From a virus, in IMG/VR virus record IMGVR_UViG_3300042305_000537, positions 1 through 37,043 of that record: DNA of 37,043 nucleotides; one strand, 5' to 3'. Position 1 is the first letter of the stretch, and the number at the start of each line of letters is the position of its first letter. Below are positions 12,795 through 21,973 of the stretch, piece by piece. The notes under the pieces were generated by a model, which worked only from the letters and a program-made list of their open reading frames with translations, had not been told where the DNA came from and ran no database searches. The position numbers and the translations under genes were made by a program.

Positions 12795-13392
12795 ACAAAA
12801 CGCCGAACTACCGAAATACAATTTAGTTCAGCTATTCACTAAGGACGGGTATACCTATTACCGCTTCCCAAAGGAAACCGCCCTACCTCTCGAACGCTTT
12901 GCTATGAGCATGAGTTTACTTGAGCGCCTTAGTAGTGGTTTATCGGGTAGCGAAATGGAAGCCATACTAACTGAAATGGAAAAGGCATTAGGCGCGGGGC
13001 TAACGAACCCACGCAACGCGGCGTTAGTTGCTACCTACATTCACGTTATTCGCGAACGGCAAAACACGGTAATACATCGCGACCTATTGCTTAACATTGC
13101 TGCGACGTGGGTAGTACGTTCGGACGAAAACCCTGCAATCATTAACCCCGACGTACACCAAGCGAAACTAAAAGTATTTGAAGCGATGGCAGAGGAGGGG
13201 TCGCACGATTTTTTTACAGGTTTGGATATAGAGCCGCTGAAGCCCTTACTGCGTATGTCGCCCGACGAATTAACGACATTATGGGAGTACAATCGGGTTC
13301 AGCTCCAAAAGCTGCACGAAACGTTAGCGGCGTTGAGTTCTCACCGGGACGACGGGCAAAGCAAGCGCAAGATAAATTCAGGGAACAAGTGA
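12730..13392 (+). CDS. Probable tail assembly chaperone (220 aa)
   Basis: The gene begins at ATG 12730 inside the previous gene. The product is mostly helical (LERFAMSMSLLERLSSGLSG, EMEAILTEMEKALGAG), of a length and position (immediately before the tape-measure gene, with a short overlapping ORF after it) typical for siphovirus tail assembly chaperones such as gpG-like proteins. Its stop overlaps the start of the 13392 ORF as TGATG. I saw no convincing X-XXY-YYZ slippery heptamer, so the second product may be made by reinitiation rather than frameshifting. The chaperone role is inferred from context. Confidence 0.55.
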   Translation: MTLITSFNKLGGRLRSIFSRNKQNAELPKYNLVQLFTKDGYTYYRFPKETALPLERFAMSMSLLERLSSGLSGSEMEAILTEMEKALGAGLTNPRNAALVATYIHVIRERQNTVIHRDLLLNIAATWVVRSDENPAIINPDVHQAKLKVFEAMAEEGSHDFFTGLDIEPLKPLLRMSPDELTTLWEYNRVQLQKLHETLAALSSHRDDGQSKRKINSGNK

Positions 13393-13505
13393 TGCACATC
13401 GCGGGCGGTAACGTTCTCGAGTTTAAAGAATTAATGCAGTCCGATATTGACGTTTTTTTGATTAAATTTGGGGTGTTCTATAAGCAACACCACAAAGATG
13501 GCTGA
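13392..13505 (+). CDS. Small ORF overlapping the tail chaperone stop (37 aa)
   Basis: ATG 13392 overlaps the preceding stop as TGATG and the frame ends at 13505, seven bases into the tape-measure gene. The product (starting MHIAGGNVLEFKELM) is short, with the segment SDIDVFLIKFGVFYKQ. The frame is open upstream to at least 13281, so an extended or frameshifted form joined to the 220-residue protein is conceivable, as in gpG/gpGT pairs. Reinitiation at TGATG is the simpler reading. Confidence 0.55.
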   Translation: MHIAGGNVLEFKELMQSDIDVFLIKFGVFYKQHHKDG

Positions 13506-16182
13506 AGTTCTCATAAAGTATAAAGCCGATGCGGGCGACCTCGAAGCCACGGTTAATAAGATTAACGAAGTAAATAACGAGGCTGTTAAGTCGGCGCAAA
13601 AGGCTTCAGATAAGATAGCAACCGATTTTAAAAATGTAGGCAAAAGCATTGCAGCAGCGTTCTCAGGCAACGAGGTTAAGAAAGCGCTTGCAGAACAAAA
13701 CAAAGCTTTTGATGATTTAAATAAGAAAGGAGTGCCTCTTACTCGCGTATTGCGCGGGTTAAAAAATGAGCTTAACCAGTTAGAGGAATCAGGGCAAGGT
13801 GGCACAGAGGCATTTAGAAAACTAACAGCAGAAGCCGCAAGGTTAGAAGACCAAATCGGAGACACGCGGGCGCGAGTTTCTAACTTAGCATCTGATACGT
13901 TTAAGTTCGATGCAGCAGTTCAAGCCACGCAAGGACTTGCGGCAGGTTTTGAAATTGCACAAGGTGCGGCTGCATTATTTGGAACTGAAAACGAAGATTT
14001 GCAACAAACCATTGCTAAAACAACTGCAGCCATTGCAATCGCAAATGGATTGCAGCAGATAAGTGCATTGTTATTAGAAGAAAGTAAAATAAAGACTTTC
14101 GCACTTGCAGCAGCGCAAACTGCATATAATGGAGTAATTGCATTAACAACTGGAGCGCTAAAAGGGTTAAGATTAGCGTTGGCTGCAACAGGAGTAGGTA
14201 CATTGATTGTAGCATTGGGCGCGCTTGTAGCATATTGGGATGATATAAAGACAGCGATTACTGGTGTAAGTGAAGCACAAAGAGACCTTAATGCAACAAG
14301 TGAAAAGGTATTAAAAGTTGAGCAAGATAAACTTGCAGCAATAGGCGACCAAGATGAAGTCCTTAAATTGCAAGGCAAGACTGAGCGTGAGATATTGAAT
14401 TTAAAAGTTAAGCAATCAGAACAAACTCTTATTGCTCAACAAACTGCAATTAAAAACGCGCAAACAACATTAAAGCTTCAGATTGAGGCAGAAACAAAAT
14501 CCTTTCAAACCTTGCGCAACATTGCTCGATTTGCCATTGAAGTCAACCTTGCTGTGCTTCGTGTTATTGCAGCGCCGTTAGATTTATTGATTTCAACAGC
14601 AAACGAGATTTCGGAAGCATTAGGATTTGAAAAGATTAGTTCAACCATAAACGAGCAATTAAGCAAGCTTGCTGCTACTGGAGCTGAAACAATATCTAAG
14701 TTAGTATTTGACCCACAAGAGACCAAGGCATCAGGTGAAGCGGCGTTACAAGAAAGTGAAAAGGCTCTAAAGGATTTACAAAATCAAAGAGCAGGTTTCT
14801 TAAATTCAATAAAAGACCTTGACCAAAAAGCTGCGGATGATGCAGCTGCAAAAGCAAAAGAAGCTGCCGATAAAGCAGACGCACTTGCAAAGAAATCAGC
14901 TGAAGACCAAAAAGCAGCACGTCTTGCTTTATTAGCTTCTGAACGTGAGGCATTCATTAGCTCGTTAGACCAACGAGAAAAGATATTAAACGATAGCAAT
15001 GATAAGATAGCAGAACTTGAAAAGAACTTTAGAGCTGCTAACTTTAAGGAGGGAAGCGATGAACAGATTCAGGCTCAAAACGCACTCAATGATACAATTG
15101 CACAAATTAAAACAACTGCAAATAATCAAATAGCTGAGATTGATAAAAAGGCACTTGAAGATAGATTAGCAAAAGAAGCAGAATTAAGAAGAGCTGCCGC
15201 CGAATCGTCTTTAAATACGCAAATAAATTTAACTAAGCAATTAGAGATTGAACAAGGTAGCTCATTAGAACGGCGCATTCAATTAATTAATTTAGAAGCT
15301 GAAGGGCGTAAGTTAGCGGCTACTAATAGCATTAAAGACGAAAAGGAGCGAGCCAGCGCCATTGAGTTAATCAATGCTGAATCGCAAAAGGCCATCCGCG
15401 AAGAGCAAAAGAAAACACGCGACGAACAGATTAATAATGCTTTAGAGATTGCAGAGCAAACGGCTGAACTATTCAGCGGTTTGTTAGACCTTTCAAAAGA
15501 ACAGTCACAGGCGCGAATCGAAGAGATTAACCAACAAACCGAGGCTGAAATAGAGGCTATAAATCAATCGAGCCAAAGCGAAGTAGATAAGCAGCGCCAA
15601 CGCGAGGCGGCACAATTAAGGTCAAGCCGTAAGATAGCCACTGAAAAGTTGAAACAGGCTAAGTTAGACCGAGCCGCTGCATTATTCGAAATAGGTATTA
15701 ATACAGCGATAGCCGTTAGTAAATCTATTGCCGAAAGCCCTACAACATTCGGTTTACCTTTTAGCGCCTTTGCTGTTGCACAAGGTTTAATCCAAGCTGG
15801 TTTAGTTTTATCGAAACCCTTACCTAAGTACAAGCGAGGCGGTATTGTAGGCGGTCGAAGCCACGAGGCTGGCGGTACAATTATCGAAGCCGAGCGCGGT
15901 GAGTTTGTTGTTAATCGCAATGCAGTAAGCCGCCACCGTAGCGAACTCGATGCATTGAACACCTCGAGCGCGGCGTTTAAGCGTTTAATCGATGAACGTT
16001 ACGTTCGACCTGCATTAAATTACTACATGGGTAAAAAGGAGCGGGCTATTAACGTGAATGCTTCGCTCAATAGTAAATCTATGGAGCGCGAAATAAAAGG
16101 CATGAGGCGCGACCTAAAGCGCAATAAAACGATAGTTAATTTTAACGGCAACGATTCGCGTTACGCATGGCATCTGAATTAA
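13498..16182 (+). CDS. Tail tape measure protein
   Basis: I use ATG 13498 rather than the upstream TTG because it gives MAEVLIKYKADAGDLE, the typical short strand-helix N-terminus of tape measures. The 894-residue product is largely Ala/Lys/Glu coiled coil, with hydrophobic segments at about 232-250 (ATGVGTLIVALGALVAYW) and 342-363 that could insert in the membrane at injection. Near the C-terminus (from about residue 781) it has GGIVGGRSHEAGG and AERGEFVVNR, the glycine-rich motif shared by many phage tape measures. It sets tail length; 894 residues predict roughly 130 nm by the usual 1.5 A per residue. The central part (about 13600-15200) is AT-richer than its ends, suggesting module exchange. 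Confidence 0.9.
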   Translation: MAEVLIKYKADAGDLEATVNKINEVNNEAVKSAQKASDKIATDFKNVGKSIAAAFSGNEVKKALAEQNKAFDDLNKKGVPLTRVLRGLKNELNQLEESGQGGTEAFRKLTAEAARLEDQIGDTRARVSNLASDTFKFDAAVQATQGLAAGFEIAQGAAALFGTENEDLQQTIAKTTAAIAIANGLQQISALLLEESKIKTFALAAAQTAYNGVIALTTGALKGLRLALAATGVGTLIVALGALVAYWDDIKTAITGVSEAQRDLNATSEKVLKVEQDKLAAIGDQDEVLKLQGKTEREILNLKVKQSEQTLIAQQTAIKNAQTTLKLQIEAETKSFQTLRNIARFAIEVNLAVLRVIAAPLDLLISTANEISEALGFEKISSTINEQLSKLAATGAETISKLVFDPQETKASGEAALQESEKALKDLQNQRAGFLNSIKDLDQKAADDAAAKAKEAADKADALAKKSAEDQKAARLALLASEREAFISSLDQREKILNDSNDKIAELEKNFRAANFKEGSDEQIQAQNALNDTIAQIKTTANNQIAEIDKKALEDRLAKEAELRRAAAESSLNTQINLTKQLEIEQGSSLERRIQLINLEAEGRKLAATNSIKDEKERASAIELINAESQKAIREEQKKTRDEQINNALEIAEQTAELFSGLLDLSKEQSQARIEEINQQTEAEIEAINQSSQSEVDKQRQREAAQLRSSRKIATEKLKQAKLDRAAALFEIGINTAIAVSKSIAESPTTFGLPFSAFAVAQGLIQAGLVLSKPLPKYKRGGIVGGRSHEAGGTIIEAERGEFVVNRNAVSRHRSELDALNTSSAAFKRLIDERYVRPALNYYMGKKERAINVNASLNSKSMEREIKGMRRDLKRNKTIVNFNGNDSRYAWHLN

Positions 16183-18140
16183 AGTTTTTAATCGATAGCC
16201 TCGATAGGGGGCAACCATTAAACCCCGAAGATTTCGGGATTAATATAACCGAGGATGATGCCATAGGGGCGCGCATTGTGTCATTCGATAATGAGTTAAT
16301 CTTTGGCGGCGATGTATTCGGCTATTTGTACGATAAGTTAGCAACGTCGGGTTATTGTGAGTTAGTTCGCCTATCCGTTCAATACTTATGTAGTTCGGGT
16401 ACGTGGGAGCGTTTAGTCGACGGGTATATAATCGTTACCGAATGCAACTTTATTTTAGACCGTTGTCAGGTTAAAATGAAAATGTATGATGAAACGTTTA
16501 GCACGAAGATTAATAATAATAAGTCGATACCGTTTTCGCTACGCCTAACAACCTCAAAGAATGGCACAGCGATAACCCCGCCTACACTAAGGCGCTTAGA
16601 TATTTACGACCCGTCGACTGGTAACTGGTATCCGAACCCGTCTTTGTGCTATGCAGTTTATGACGTTTTTACTCATTTAATAAATTGTATGAGCGACGGT
16701 TTAATCGATTTCGGTTCTAACTTATTCGCTTATTCAACTGGTACATTTAATGTACCTATTTATACGCAGGGTAACGTTTTGCGCACCCGTACTGATATTG
16801 AAATGTTTGCGACTTTCGAGCAAGTTTATTTGTCGCTTAAACAGAAATTAAACTTAGGTATAGGTTTTGAAAGGCAACCGAATGGTCGCCCTTTATTGCG
16901 CATAGAACCGATTAGCTACTTTCAGCAATCGACCGCCTCGGTTAGTTTATATGACCAGCCCGAAATTGAAATGAAGTTCGATGTATCGCGGCTGTATGCT
17001 TCGGTAAACTTTGGCTCAGAGCCTTTCTTATTTCCGAACGAATGTAATGGAGGTCAGGGGTATTGTACATTTCCACAGCCATCGTTTTTGGGTTTCCGAA
17101 ATGAAACATTCGGCTTTATTGGAGAGTGCAATACATCCAATGTACTTAACCTAAGAACAAGTGAAGTAATTTTTGACCATAATGTAATCGAAGATTTGTT
17201 AAGGTTTAACTCTCAGGAATACGAATTAAACCCTGTAATAATTCAATGCGATTATAATAACACCTTTGCTCCTAATTCATTTAATGCTCGCGTTTATAGC
17301 TTACCGGGACTTACTATTCCTTTCTATAATTTAAACTTTTCAAATCAAGGCGTATCGGCTAATTGGTTAGATGGATTTCCTAATTCCTTGCAAGGTTTTT
17401 TTGATGCTTTTGATGAAACACTAACACCCTTTAATGCAAGTGTTTTAGTAACGCCTGTACAAGATTGGGAAATTATAAATACAACCGCAACTTCATTTAG
17501 TGAATATAACGGCGTTTTCCCAAACTGGAATAATGAATTTGTAGATGCAGGTAATAATTTAAATGGAGAATATTATTTAATTCCATTTAGTGGCATATAC
17601 ACTTTTAGTGTTAATTTTTATTGCGACCAAATTACTGGCGTAGCTGGCGATAGAACTTTAATAGCAATATTAAGACGATATAACGCTGATGGCTCAACAA
17701 TAATTCAAGAGGTATTAGGCACGCCAGTAACAAGTGATGTAAATATATTAGTTAGCGTAAATGTTACGCTATACTGCAACCAAGGCGAAAGGATTTATAC
17801 CGATGTTACTGGTGCTTCAACGGTTGGCAATATGTTTATGCGTATCCTTTCAGGGTTTGCAAATTTAACTTCATTTAGCGGTTTTGGGCAAAACTTTCAA
17901 AGCCCCGATTTACAGCCCGTAGATATTAACGATGTACAAGCCTATTTATACAAGTTTAAACGCCCGTTAAGTATGGCAGAGATTAACGCCATTACAAGCG
18001 AAACCTCGAAGCCTATTTTACTCGGGCGCAAAGATGATGCGTTAGCGGTTGCGCCGACGTATATTAAAAGCATACAAATAGAATCCGTAATGCGCAAGGG
18101 CGCACAATTCGAACTACGTTCTAACAAACTTTTACCATGA
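16167..18140 (+). CDS. Tail hub/baseplate protein with C1q-like insertion
   Basis: The 657-residue protein follows the tape measure with a 16-base overlap, the position of distal tail/tail-hub proteins. Its N-terminal 350 residues are beta-rich with an INITEDDAIGARIVSFDN start and a hub-like YDETFSTKINNN region. Residues about 455-560 carry a C1q/TNF-like jelly-roll pattern: YLIPFSGIYTFSVNFYC, LIAILRRYNADG and VNVTLYCNQGERI. The DNA between about 17040 and 17900 is AT-richer than both flanks, supporting insertion of a receptor-binding module into the hub. The C-terminus (VDINDVQAYLYKFKRPLS) returns to phage-typical composition. Function inferred from position and fold pattern. Confidence 0.6.
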   Translation: MASELKFLIDSLDRGQPLNPEDFGINITEDDAIGARIVSFDNELIFGGDVFGYLYDKLATSGYCELVRLSVQYLCSSGTWERLVDGYIIVTECNFILDRCQVKMKMYDETFSTKINNNKSIPFSLRLTTSKNGTAITPPTLRRLDIYDPSTGNWYPNPSLCYAVYDVFTHLINCMSDGLIDFGSNLFAYSTGTFNVPIYTQGNVLRTRTDIEMFATFEQVYLSLKQKLNLGIGFERQPNGRPLLRIEPISYFQQSTASVSLYDQPEIEMKFDVSRLYASVNFGSEPFLFPNECNGGQGYCTFPQPSFLGFRNETFGFIGECNTSNVLNLRTSEVIFDHNVIEDLLRFNSQEYELNPVIIQCDYNNTFAPNSFNARVYSLPGLTIPFYNLNFSNQGVSANWLDGFPNSLQGFFDAFDETLTPFNASVLVTPVQDWEIINTTATSFSEYNGVFPNWNNEFVDAGNNLNGEYYLIPFSGIYTFSVNFYCDQITGVAGDRTLIAILRRYNADGSTIIQEVLGTPVTSDVNILVSVNVTLYCNQGERIYTDVTGASTVGNMFMRILSGFANLTSFSGFGQNFQSPDLQPVDINDVQAYLYKFKRPLSMAEINAITSETSKPILLGRKDDALAVAPTYIKSIQIESVMRKGAQFELRSNKLLP

Positions 18141-19789
18141 GTTACACCTCGATTCCAAACCAACCGATAATCTTTAACAGCGTATTGCCTGAAGCGTGCG
18201 AGGGTTGTAATAATCAATTCGCACAATTAGCCGACTTTAACGACCAGTTATTTTGGCAACTTGAAACGGGTATTTGTGGCGAGCTTCAATTCGTTAGCGA
18301 TACGCTTTCAGGCGATTGGACACAAGCAGGCAGCGAGATAACTGCAACGGGTAATGCGGGTGGCTATATTCAAGGCTATGAGCGTTTCGATGTGGTGTTA
18401 AATTATAAAGTAACGGTAACGATTAGCACGTACAACAGCGGCACGTTAGTAGTTGGTATTTTCCCGAGCGGCTCGTTTCTTTATTTAAACGCACCGGGTA
18501 CACATACCATTTACCTCAACACGCCCGACACAACCTCGGCTGGCTTGCTGTTTTATTTTAATGGTTTAGCAGGCGATGAGTTCGATGGGGTGTTTAATGT
18601 AGATAGCGTTGAGCCTATACCATCGGGAGCATTATTCGCTGGCTTGGTCAATTCAGAAACATTAAGCGTGGTTGAGGTACTCGACCCTGTGCTTACGGTT
18701 AAAGACCAATATTTAACGGCGGGCATTGACCTTTCAGATTATACAATCGATGCGGGCTGTTATCGGTTAGCCATTGCAGACTATTGTACCAATACGTGCG
18801 GGCAATATTTTATTTATAATCCTTATTTTAACGGCGACCCTTTTTGTATTGATTGCCCACCAATAGGCTGGACATCGAACCCGATAACTGGTAGCGACGA
18901 TTGGAACTTTGGAGGCGGTGAGGCGCAAATCGATTTAACGGTTTTAGGCAACGCAACTGAATTAATAAGCGTTACCGAATTGTGCGCTGATAAAGATTAT
19001 AACGTTACGATAGTTGTAGATTCAATCGTTAACGCACGTTTACGCTTACAAGTGGACGGTCTTAATTATGGCACTGGAATTAATGCGGCGGGTACTTATA
19101 ACTTTTTAATTACGCCAACCACTACGGGCAACGTTAGTTTGTTAGCTAACCAGTTCGGGGCTTCACTGGATGGAGAAGTAACCGTTAAACGAATAACGAT
19201 ACGAGCCGATAAGAACTCGGCTACTTACGATAAGTACAGCGAGCTTATTCAAATAGGCGATTATTCCGACGATTGCCGATTTTTTAAGATTGAGGGTTGC
19301 AATGGCGAGAATCAATTCGGTTTAGCTTTTTATGGTACATCCTTTTTACCGGGCATACGTTTAGAGGGGCGTAGGTTTCAACCGCAATACGATACCGATA
19401 CCGATTTGTTTAGGTATGCTTCGGGGCGTTGGCAGGCTTCATTCGTAGACCGCAAAAAGAAACTAAGCTATTATTTCGGGCGATTGCCTGAGTACGTGCT
19501 GGACTTTCTTTCGATTGTATTTTATTTCGATAATTGCTACATAAACGGCGACACGGTATTTCCAGCGGATAATGAATTTCCGACTATTGAATACGATAAC
19601 GCTGACGATTTAGGCGGCTTAACAATCGACCTTTATAACAAGCGCGATAAGGTACGTAAGACGGTATGCGTTGGCGTGGATGCCGACTGCTTGCCGTCGA
19701 TTCTCGATAACGATTCTGAGCCGTTTATATTGACACAAGATAACGAAAGGATTACCACGCAAAACCTTGTTAATTTATATCAAGAATAA
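18137..19789 (+). CDS. Tail protein with tandem carbohydrate-binding-like domains
   Basis: The 550-residue product starts at an ATGA overlap with the hub gene. After a Cys-containing N-terminus (CEGC), it shows two similar beta-sandwich units, about residues 50-155 (SDTLSGDWTQAGSEI; TISTYNSGTLVVGIF; APGTHTIYLNTPDT) and 240-350 (SNPITGSDDWNFGGG; NARLRLQVDGLNYG; AAGTYNFLITPTTTG). This order resembles CBM-type sugar-binding domains. The C-terminal 190 residues form a separate domain (RRFQPQYDTDTDLFRY). A role in recognising surface polysaccharide is inferred from the tandem domains and the location at the tail tip genes. Confidence 0.6.
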   Translation: MSYTSIPNQPIIFNSVLPEACEGCNNQFAQLADFNDQLFWQLETGICGELQFVSDTLSGDWTQAGSEITATGNAGGYIQGYERFDVVLNYKVTVTISTYNSGTLVVGIFPSGSFLYLNAPGTHTIYLNTPDTTSAGLLFYFNGLAGDEFDGVFNVDSVEPIPSGALFAGLVNSETLSVVEVLDPVLTVKDQYLTAGIDLSDYTIDAGCYRLAIADYCTNTCGQYFIYNPYFNGDPFCIDCPPIGWTSNPITGSDDWNFGGGEAQIDLTVLGNATELISVTELCADKDYNVTIVVDSIVNARLRLQVDGLNYGTGINAAGTYNFLITPTTTGNVSLLANQFGASLDGEVTVKRITIRADKNSATYDKYSELIQIGDYSDDCRFFKIEGCNGENQFGLAFYGTSFLPGIRLEGRRFQPQYDTDTDLFRYASGRWQASFVDRKKKLSYYFGRLPEYVLDFLSIVFYFDNCYINGDTVFPADNEFPTIEYDNADDLGGLTIDLYNKRDKVRKTVCVGVDADCLPSILDNDSEPFILTQDNERITTQNLVNLYQE

Positions 19790-19793
19790 TTTG

Positions 19794-19883
19794 TAAATTT
19801 GGGGAACATTTGAGCAATCCTTTTTAGGTGTACGGCTTACGACCTATCAAACCGAAGTCAAAACAATAAACACCTTTTAAATT
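19794..19883 (+). promoter_or_regulatory. Structured leader and TAAATTTG element of probable tail tube gene
   Basis: TAAATTTG (19794-19801) is followed by TTTTTAGG (19821-19828) and CCTAT (19843-19847), 41 bases before ATG 19884. The capsid leader at 27548-27640 has the same blocks at almost the same spacing. Outer helix AGGTGT/ACACCT (19826-19831/19870-19875) and inner helix GGCTT/AAGTC (19834-19838/19855-19859) place CCTATCAA in the loop, as in the capsid leader, with different paired bases. Confidence 0.6.
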
Positions 19884-20423
19884 ATGGGATGCGTTTCCTA
19901 TTGCGATTCGTCGTTACTCGAACATAATTTGGTGGACTGCAACGAGTATAAGCTCGGCGGTGTTTCTGCGATTATCGTAGGCGCTTGTAATGTAACCGTA
20001 GCCGACCCGTCGGACGCGGTAGAAATTGCTGCGCTATTAGCGAGCGGTGAAGCCCGTATAATTGAGGATATTCGTTTTGCATTACCAGCAGGTTCGCCCG
20101 TAACGGTAGATAGCCCGATTGGATGTGGTACACCTATCCGCATTAATGAAGACCGTACCGCCACGTTATACGATGCAAATGTAACCGACGAAAATAACCT
20201 TTTTTGGAACGACGTTAATAACCGTCGCGTTGGTTGGATTATGGCGTATATGTGCGATAGCGGTAAGATTATTTTTATCGACCCGCCCGTAGGTATTACA
20301 ACTAGCGCTAACTTTATTTTGCCGGAGCAGAATAATGAATTACAGCGCTACGAGGTAACCTTTTCATGGCGCGATAAAGATATCCCAACTCAGTACAATG
20401 CACCAGCGGGAATCTTTAGCTAA
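19884..20423 (+). CDS. Probable major tail tube protein
   Basis: The 179-residue product is a single beta-rich domain with a Cys-rich start (MGCVSYCDSSLLEHNLVDCN), a middle segment with FALPAGSPVTVDSPIGCGTPI and a strand-rich end (NELQRYEVTFSWRDKDIP). Its size and composition suit a tail tube subunit. It also has its own promoter element and a leader matching that of the major capsid gene, consistent with a protein needed in high copy. I did not recognise it by sequence alone; another virion protein is the alternative. Confidence 0.5.
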   Translation: MGCVSYCDSSLLEHNLVDCNEYKLGGVSAIIVGACNVTVADPSDAVEIAALLASGEARIIEDIRFALPAGSPVTVDSPIGCGTPIRINEDRTATLYDANVTDENNLFWNDVNNRRVGWIMAYMCDSGKIIFIDPPVGITTSANFILPEQNNELQRYEVTFSWRDKDIPTQYNAPAGIFS

Positions 20424-21366
20424 TTTGACTAACGAACAAAAGCACGCCTCGAATAATATCGGGGTTGTGCTTTTTGCGTTTGGTAAACCGCATTACTATG
20501 GCGCGGCTTATAACTTAGCGTTTAGTATTAAGCGATTCAATAGCGGGCTTAAAATTGCCCTTTACGTAGATGATAGAAGTAAGTGCTATGGGTACGCTCA
20601 CGGGCTTGCGGATTTCGTCGATTCAATTAATGAGATTAAACCTGAACACCTAACAACGGGCGGTAAGTTAGACCCCGGTAAGCTAAAGGTTAATCTATAC
20701 GAATACCTACCATTTGAACATAACATTTACCTCGATGTCGATGCCGTAGCGCTCAAGGATTTAGAGCCTATGATTAACGAATTGATTAACGCGGGTAAAG
20801 ATTACATAAGCCATACGGTCGGCTACCATACCATTCAGCAAGGGCGTGCAATACCCTCTATGCAGTGGGCGTGGGCTGACGATATATGGCAGCATTTTGG
20901 GTTAAGCGAATCGGCGGTTTTACCAGCCATCAATAGCTCGATTCAATACATTCGTAAAGGAATTGAAGCCGAAAAGATTTACATAATAGCTAAAGACTAT
21001 TACGAAAACAATCCGCTATCAGTTCAAAAGCTGCGCATGAAATGGGGTGGCGGGCAACCTGACGAACTATATATGAACGTTGCTTTAGCTAAATTAGGTT
21101 TAGACCCTGCGATTATTGCAGTAGGTCAAACCGATGGCAGCGAAAACGGATATATTCATTTCGCGATGCAGCGCCGCTTAAGCTTTGAACAAATAACCGA
21201 GCGCTTCTATTTACAATCGTATTACGGCGGGCAAGGTTTTACCCCGTTGTTTTATGTTGAGTGGCTCGATAGACTTTTGAAAAAATGGTTTGCCGAAGCG
21301 GGTAAACAGCACATCCATTTTATAAACCGAATAACCTCGAACAAATATGCCGGGAACAAAAAGTAA
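20398..21366 (+). CDS. Glycosyltransferase (GT8-like)
   Basis: The 322-residue protein has a GT-A nucleotide-sugar fold: IGVVLFAFGKPHYYGAAYNL near the N-terminus, LKIALYVDD at 51-59, and the metal-binding DxD in NIYLDVDAVALK (D113, D115), followed by a long acceptor domain with the GGGQPDELYMN segment. This arrangement is like GT8-type retaining transferases. ATG 20398 overlaps the tail tube gene by 26 bases; an in-frame TTG at 20425 is an alternative start. With the methyltransferase that follows it forms a two-gene insert between tail and head genes. Target unknown: virion protein, host surface glycan or DNA are all possible. Confidence 0.7.
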   Translation: MHQRESLANLTNEQKHASNNIGVVLFAFGKPHYYGAAYNLAFSIKRFNSGLKIALYVDDRSKCYGYAHGLADFVDSINEIKPEHLTTGGKLDPGKLKVNLYEYLPFEHNIYLDVDAVALKDLEPMINELINAGKDYISHTVGYHTIQQGRAIPSMQWAWADDIWQHFGLSESAVLPAINSSIQYIRKGIEAEKIYIIAKDYYENNPLSVQKLRMKWGGGQPDELYMNVALAKLGLDPAIIAVGQTDGSENGYIHFAMQRRLSFEQITERFYLQSYYGGQGFTPLFYVEWLDRLLKKWFAEAGKQHIHFINRITSNKYAGNKK

Positions 21367-21973
21367 AAAAGTAACAGAACCAAAAGCTAAAAAAGAAAAG
21401 GCGGTTAAAACTGATTACGTTTACGCACTTGAGCCGCTACCCGAAAAGGAATTAGTAACGACCGAAACGTTTAGCGAAACCACGCGCCACGGTTGGAATA
21501 GTGAACCCGATGTATGCGAGTTTATTGGTGCGTTAATTAAGATGCAAGGTGCTAAAGCTGTTTTAGAGATTGGAGTATTCGAGGGCGAAACCTCGCTTAA
21601 AATGATTGAGGCTTTGCCGCAAGGCGGTTACTATGCTGGCATCGATATTAACGACCATCGCAAACATAATTTAGAACGTTCGGGCGTTGCTGTGGATTTC
21701 ATTTTAGGCGAATCGATTAAGGTTATTAAAGGTATGCCGCGTGAGCATTTCGATTTTATCTTTGTTGACGGCGACCATAGTTGGGCGAATATTTTACCCG
21801 AGTTTAAAGAGATTGAGCGCGTAATCGCAAAGGGTGGTATTATAGCCTATCATGACACGCTACATATACCCGACGTTGCCGAATTAATGCGCTACGTTAA
21901 TCATTATAAATACAACGTTGTTACGCTCAACACTTCCGAGGGGCGTGGCTTATCAATATTGCAGAAATTATGA
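21347..21973 (+). CDS. Class I SAM-dependent methyltransferase (Methyltransf_24-like)
   Basis: After a Lys-rich N-terminus (residues 5-22) the 208-residue protein shows the Rossmann methyltransferase motifs: VLEIGVFEGETS (72-83, SAM-binding motif I), YAGIDIND (96-103, acidic D100), HFDFIFVDGDHSW (134-146) and KGGIIAYHDT (162-171). The DGDH and YHD motifs resemble small-molecule/sugar methyltransferases (Methyltransf_24 and cephalosporin hydroxylase groups) rather than DNA methyltransferases. It overlaps the glycosyltransferase by 20 bases, so the two probably act on the same glycan or modified substrate. Confidence 0.75.
   Translation: MPGTKSKKVTEPKAKKEKAVKTDYVYALEPLPEKELVTTETFSETTRHGWNSEPDVCEFIGALIKMQGAKAVLEIGVFEGETSLKMIEALPQGGYYAGIDINDHRKHNLERSGVAVDFILGESIKVIKGMPREHFDFIFVDGDHSWANILPEFKEIERVIAKGGIIAYHDTLHIPDVAELMRYVNHYKYNVVTLNTSEGRGLSILQKL

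Noticed and set aside
13360-13392. Classical -1 slippery site for a tail chaperone fusion
   Set aside because: No X-XXY-YYZ heptamer in the right frame was found near the end of the 220-residue gene; TGATG reinitiation is simpler.
13920-14378. 152-codon ORF on the - strand inside the tape measure gene
   Set aside because: Ala-rich antisense shadow of a coiled-coil gene; all supported genes are on the + strand.
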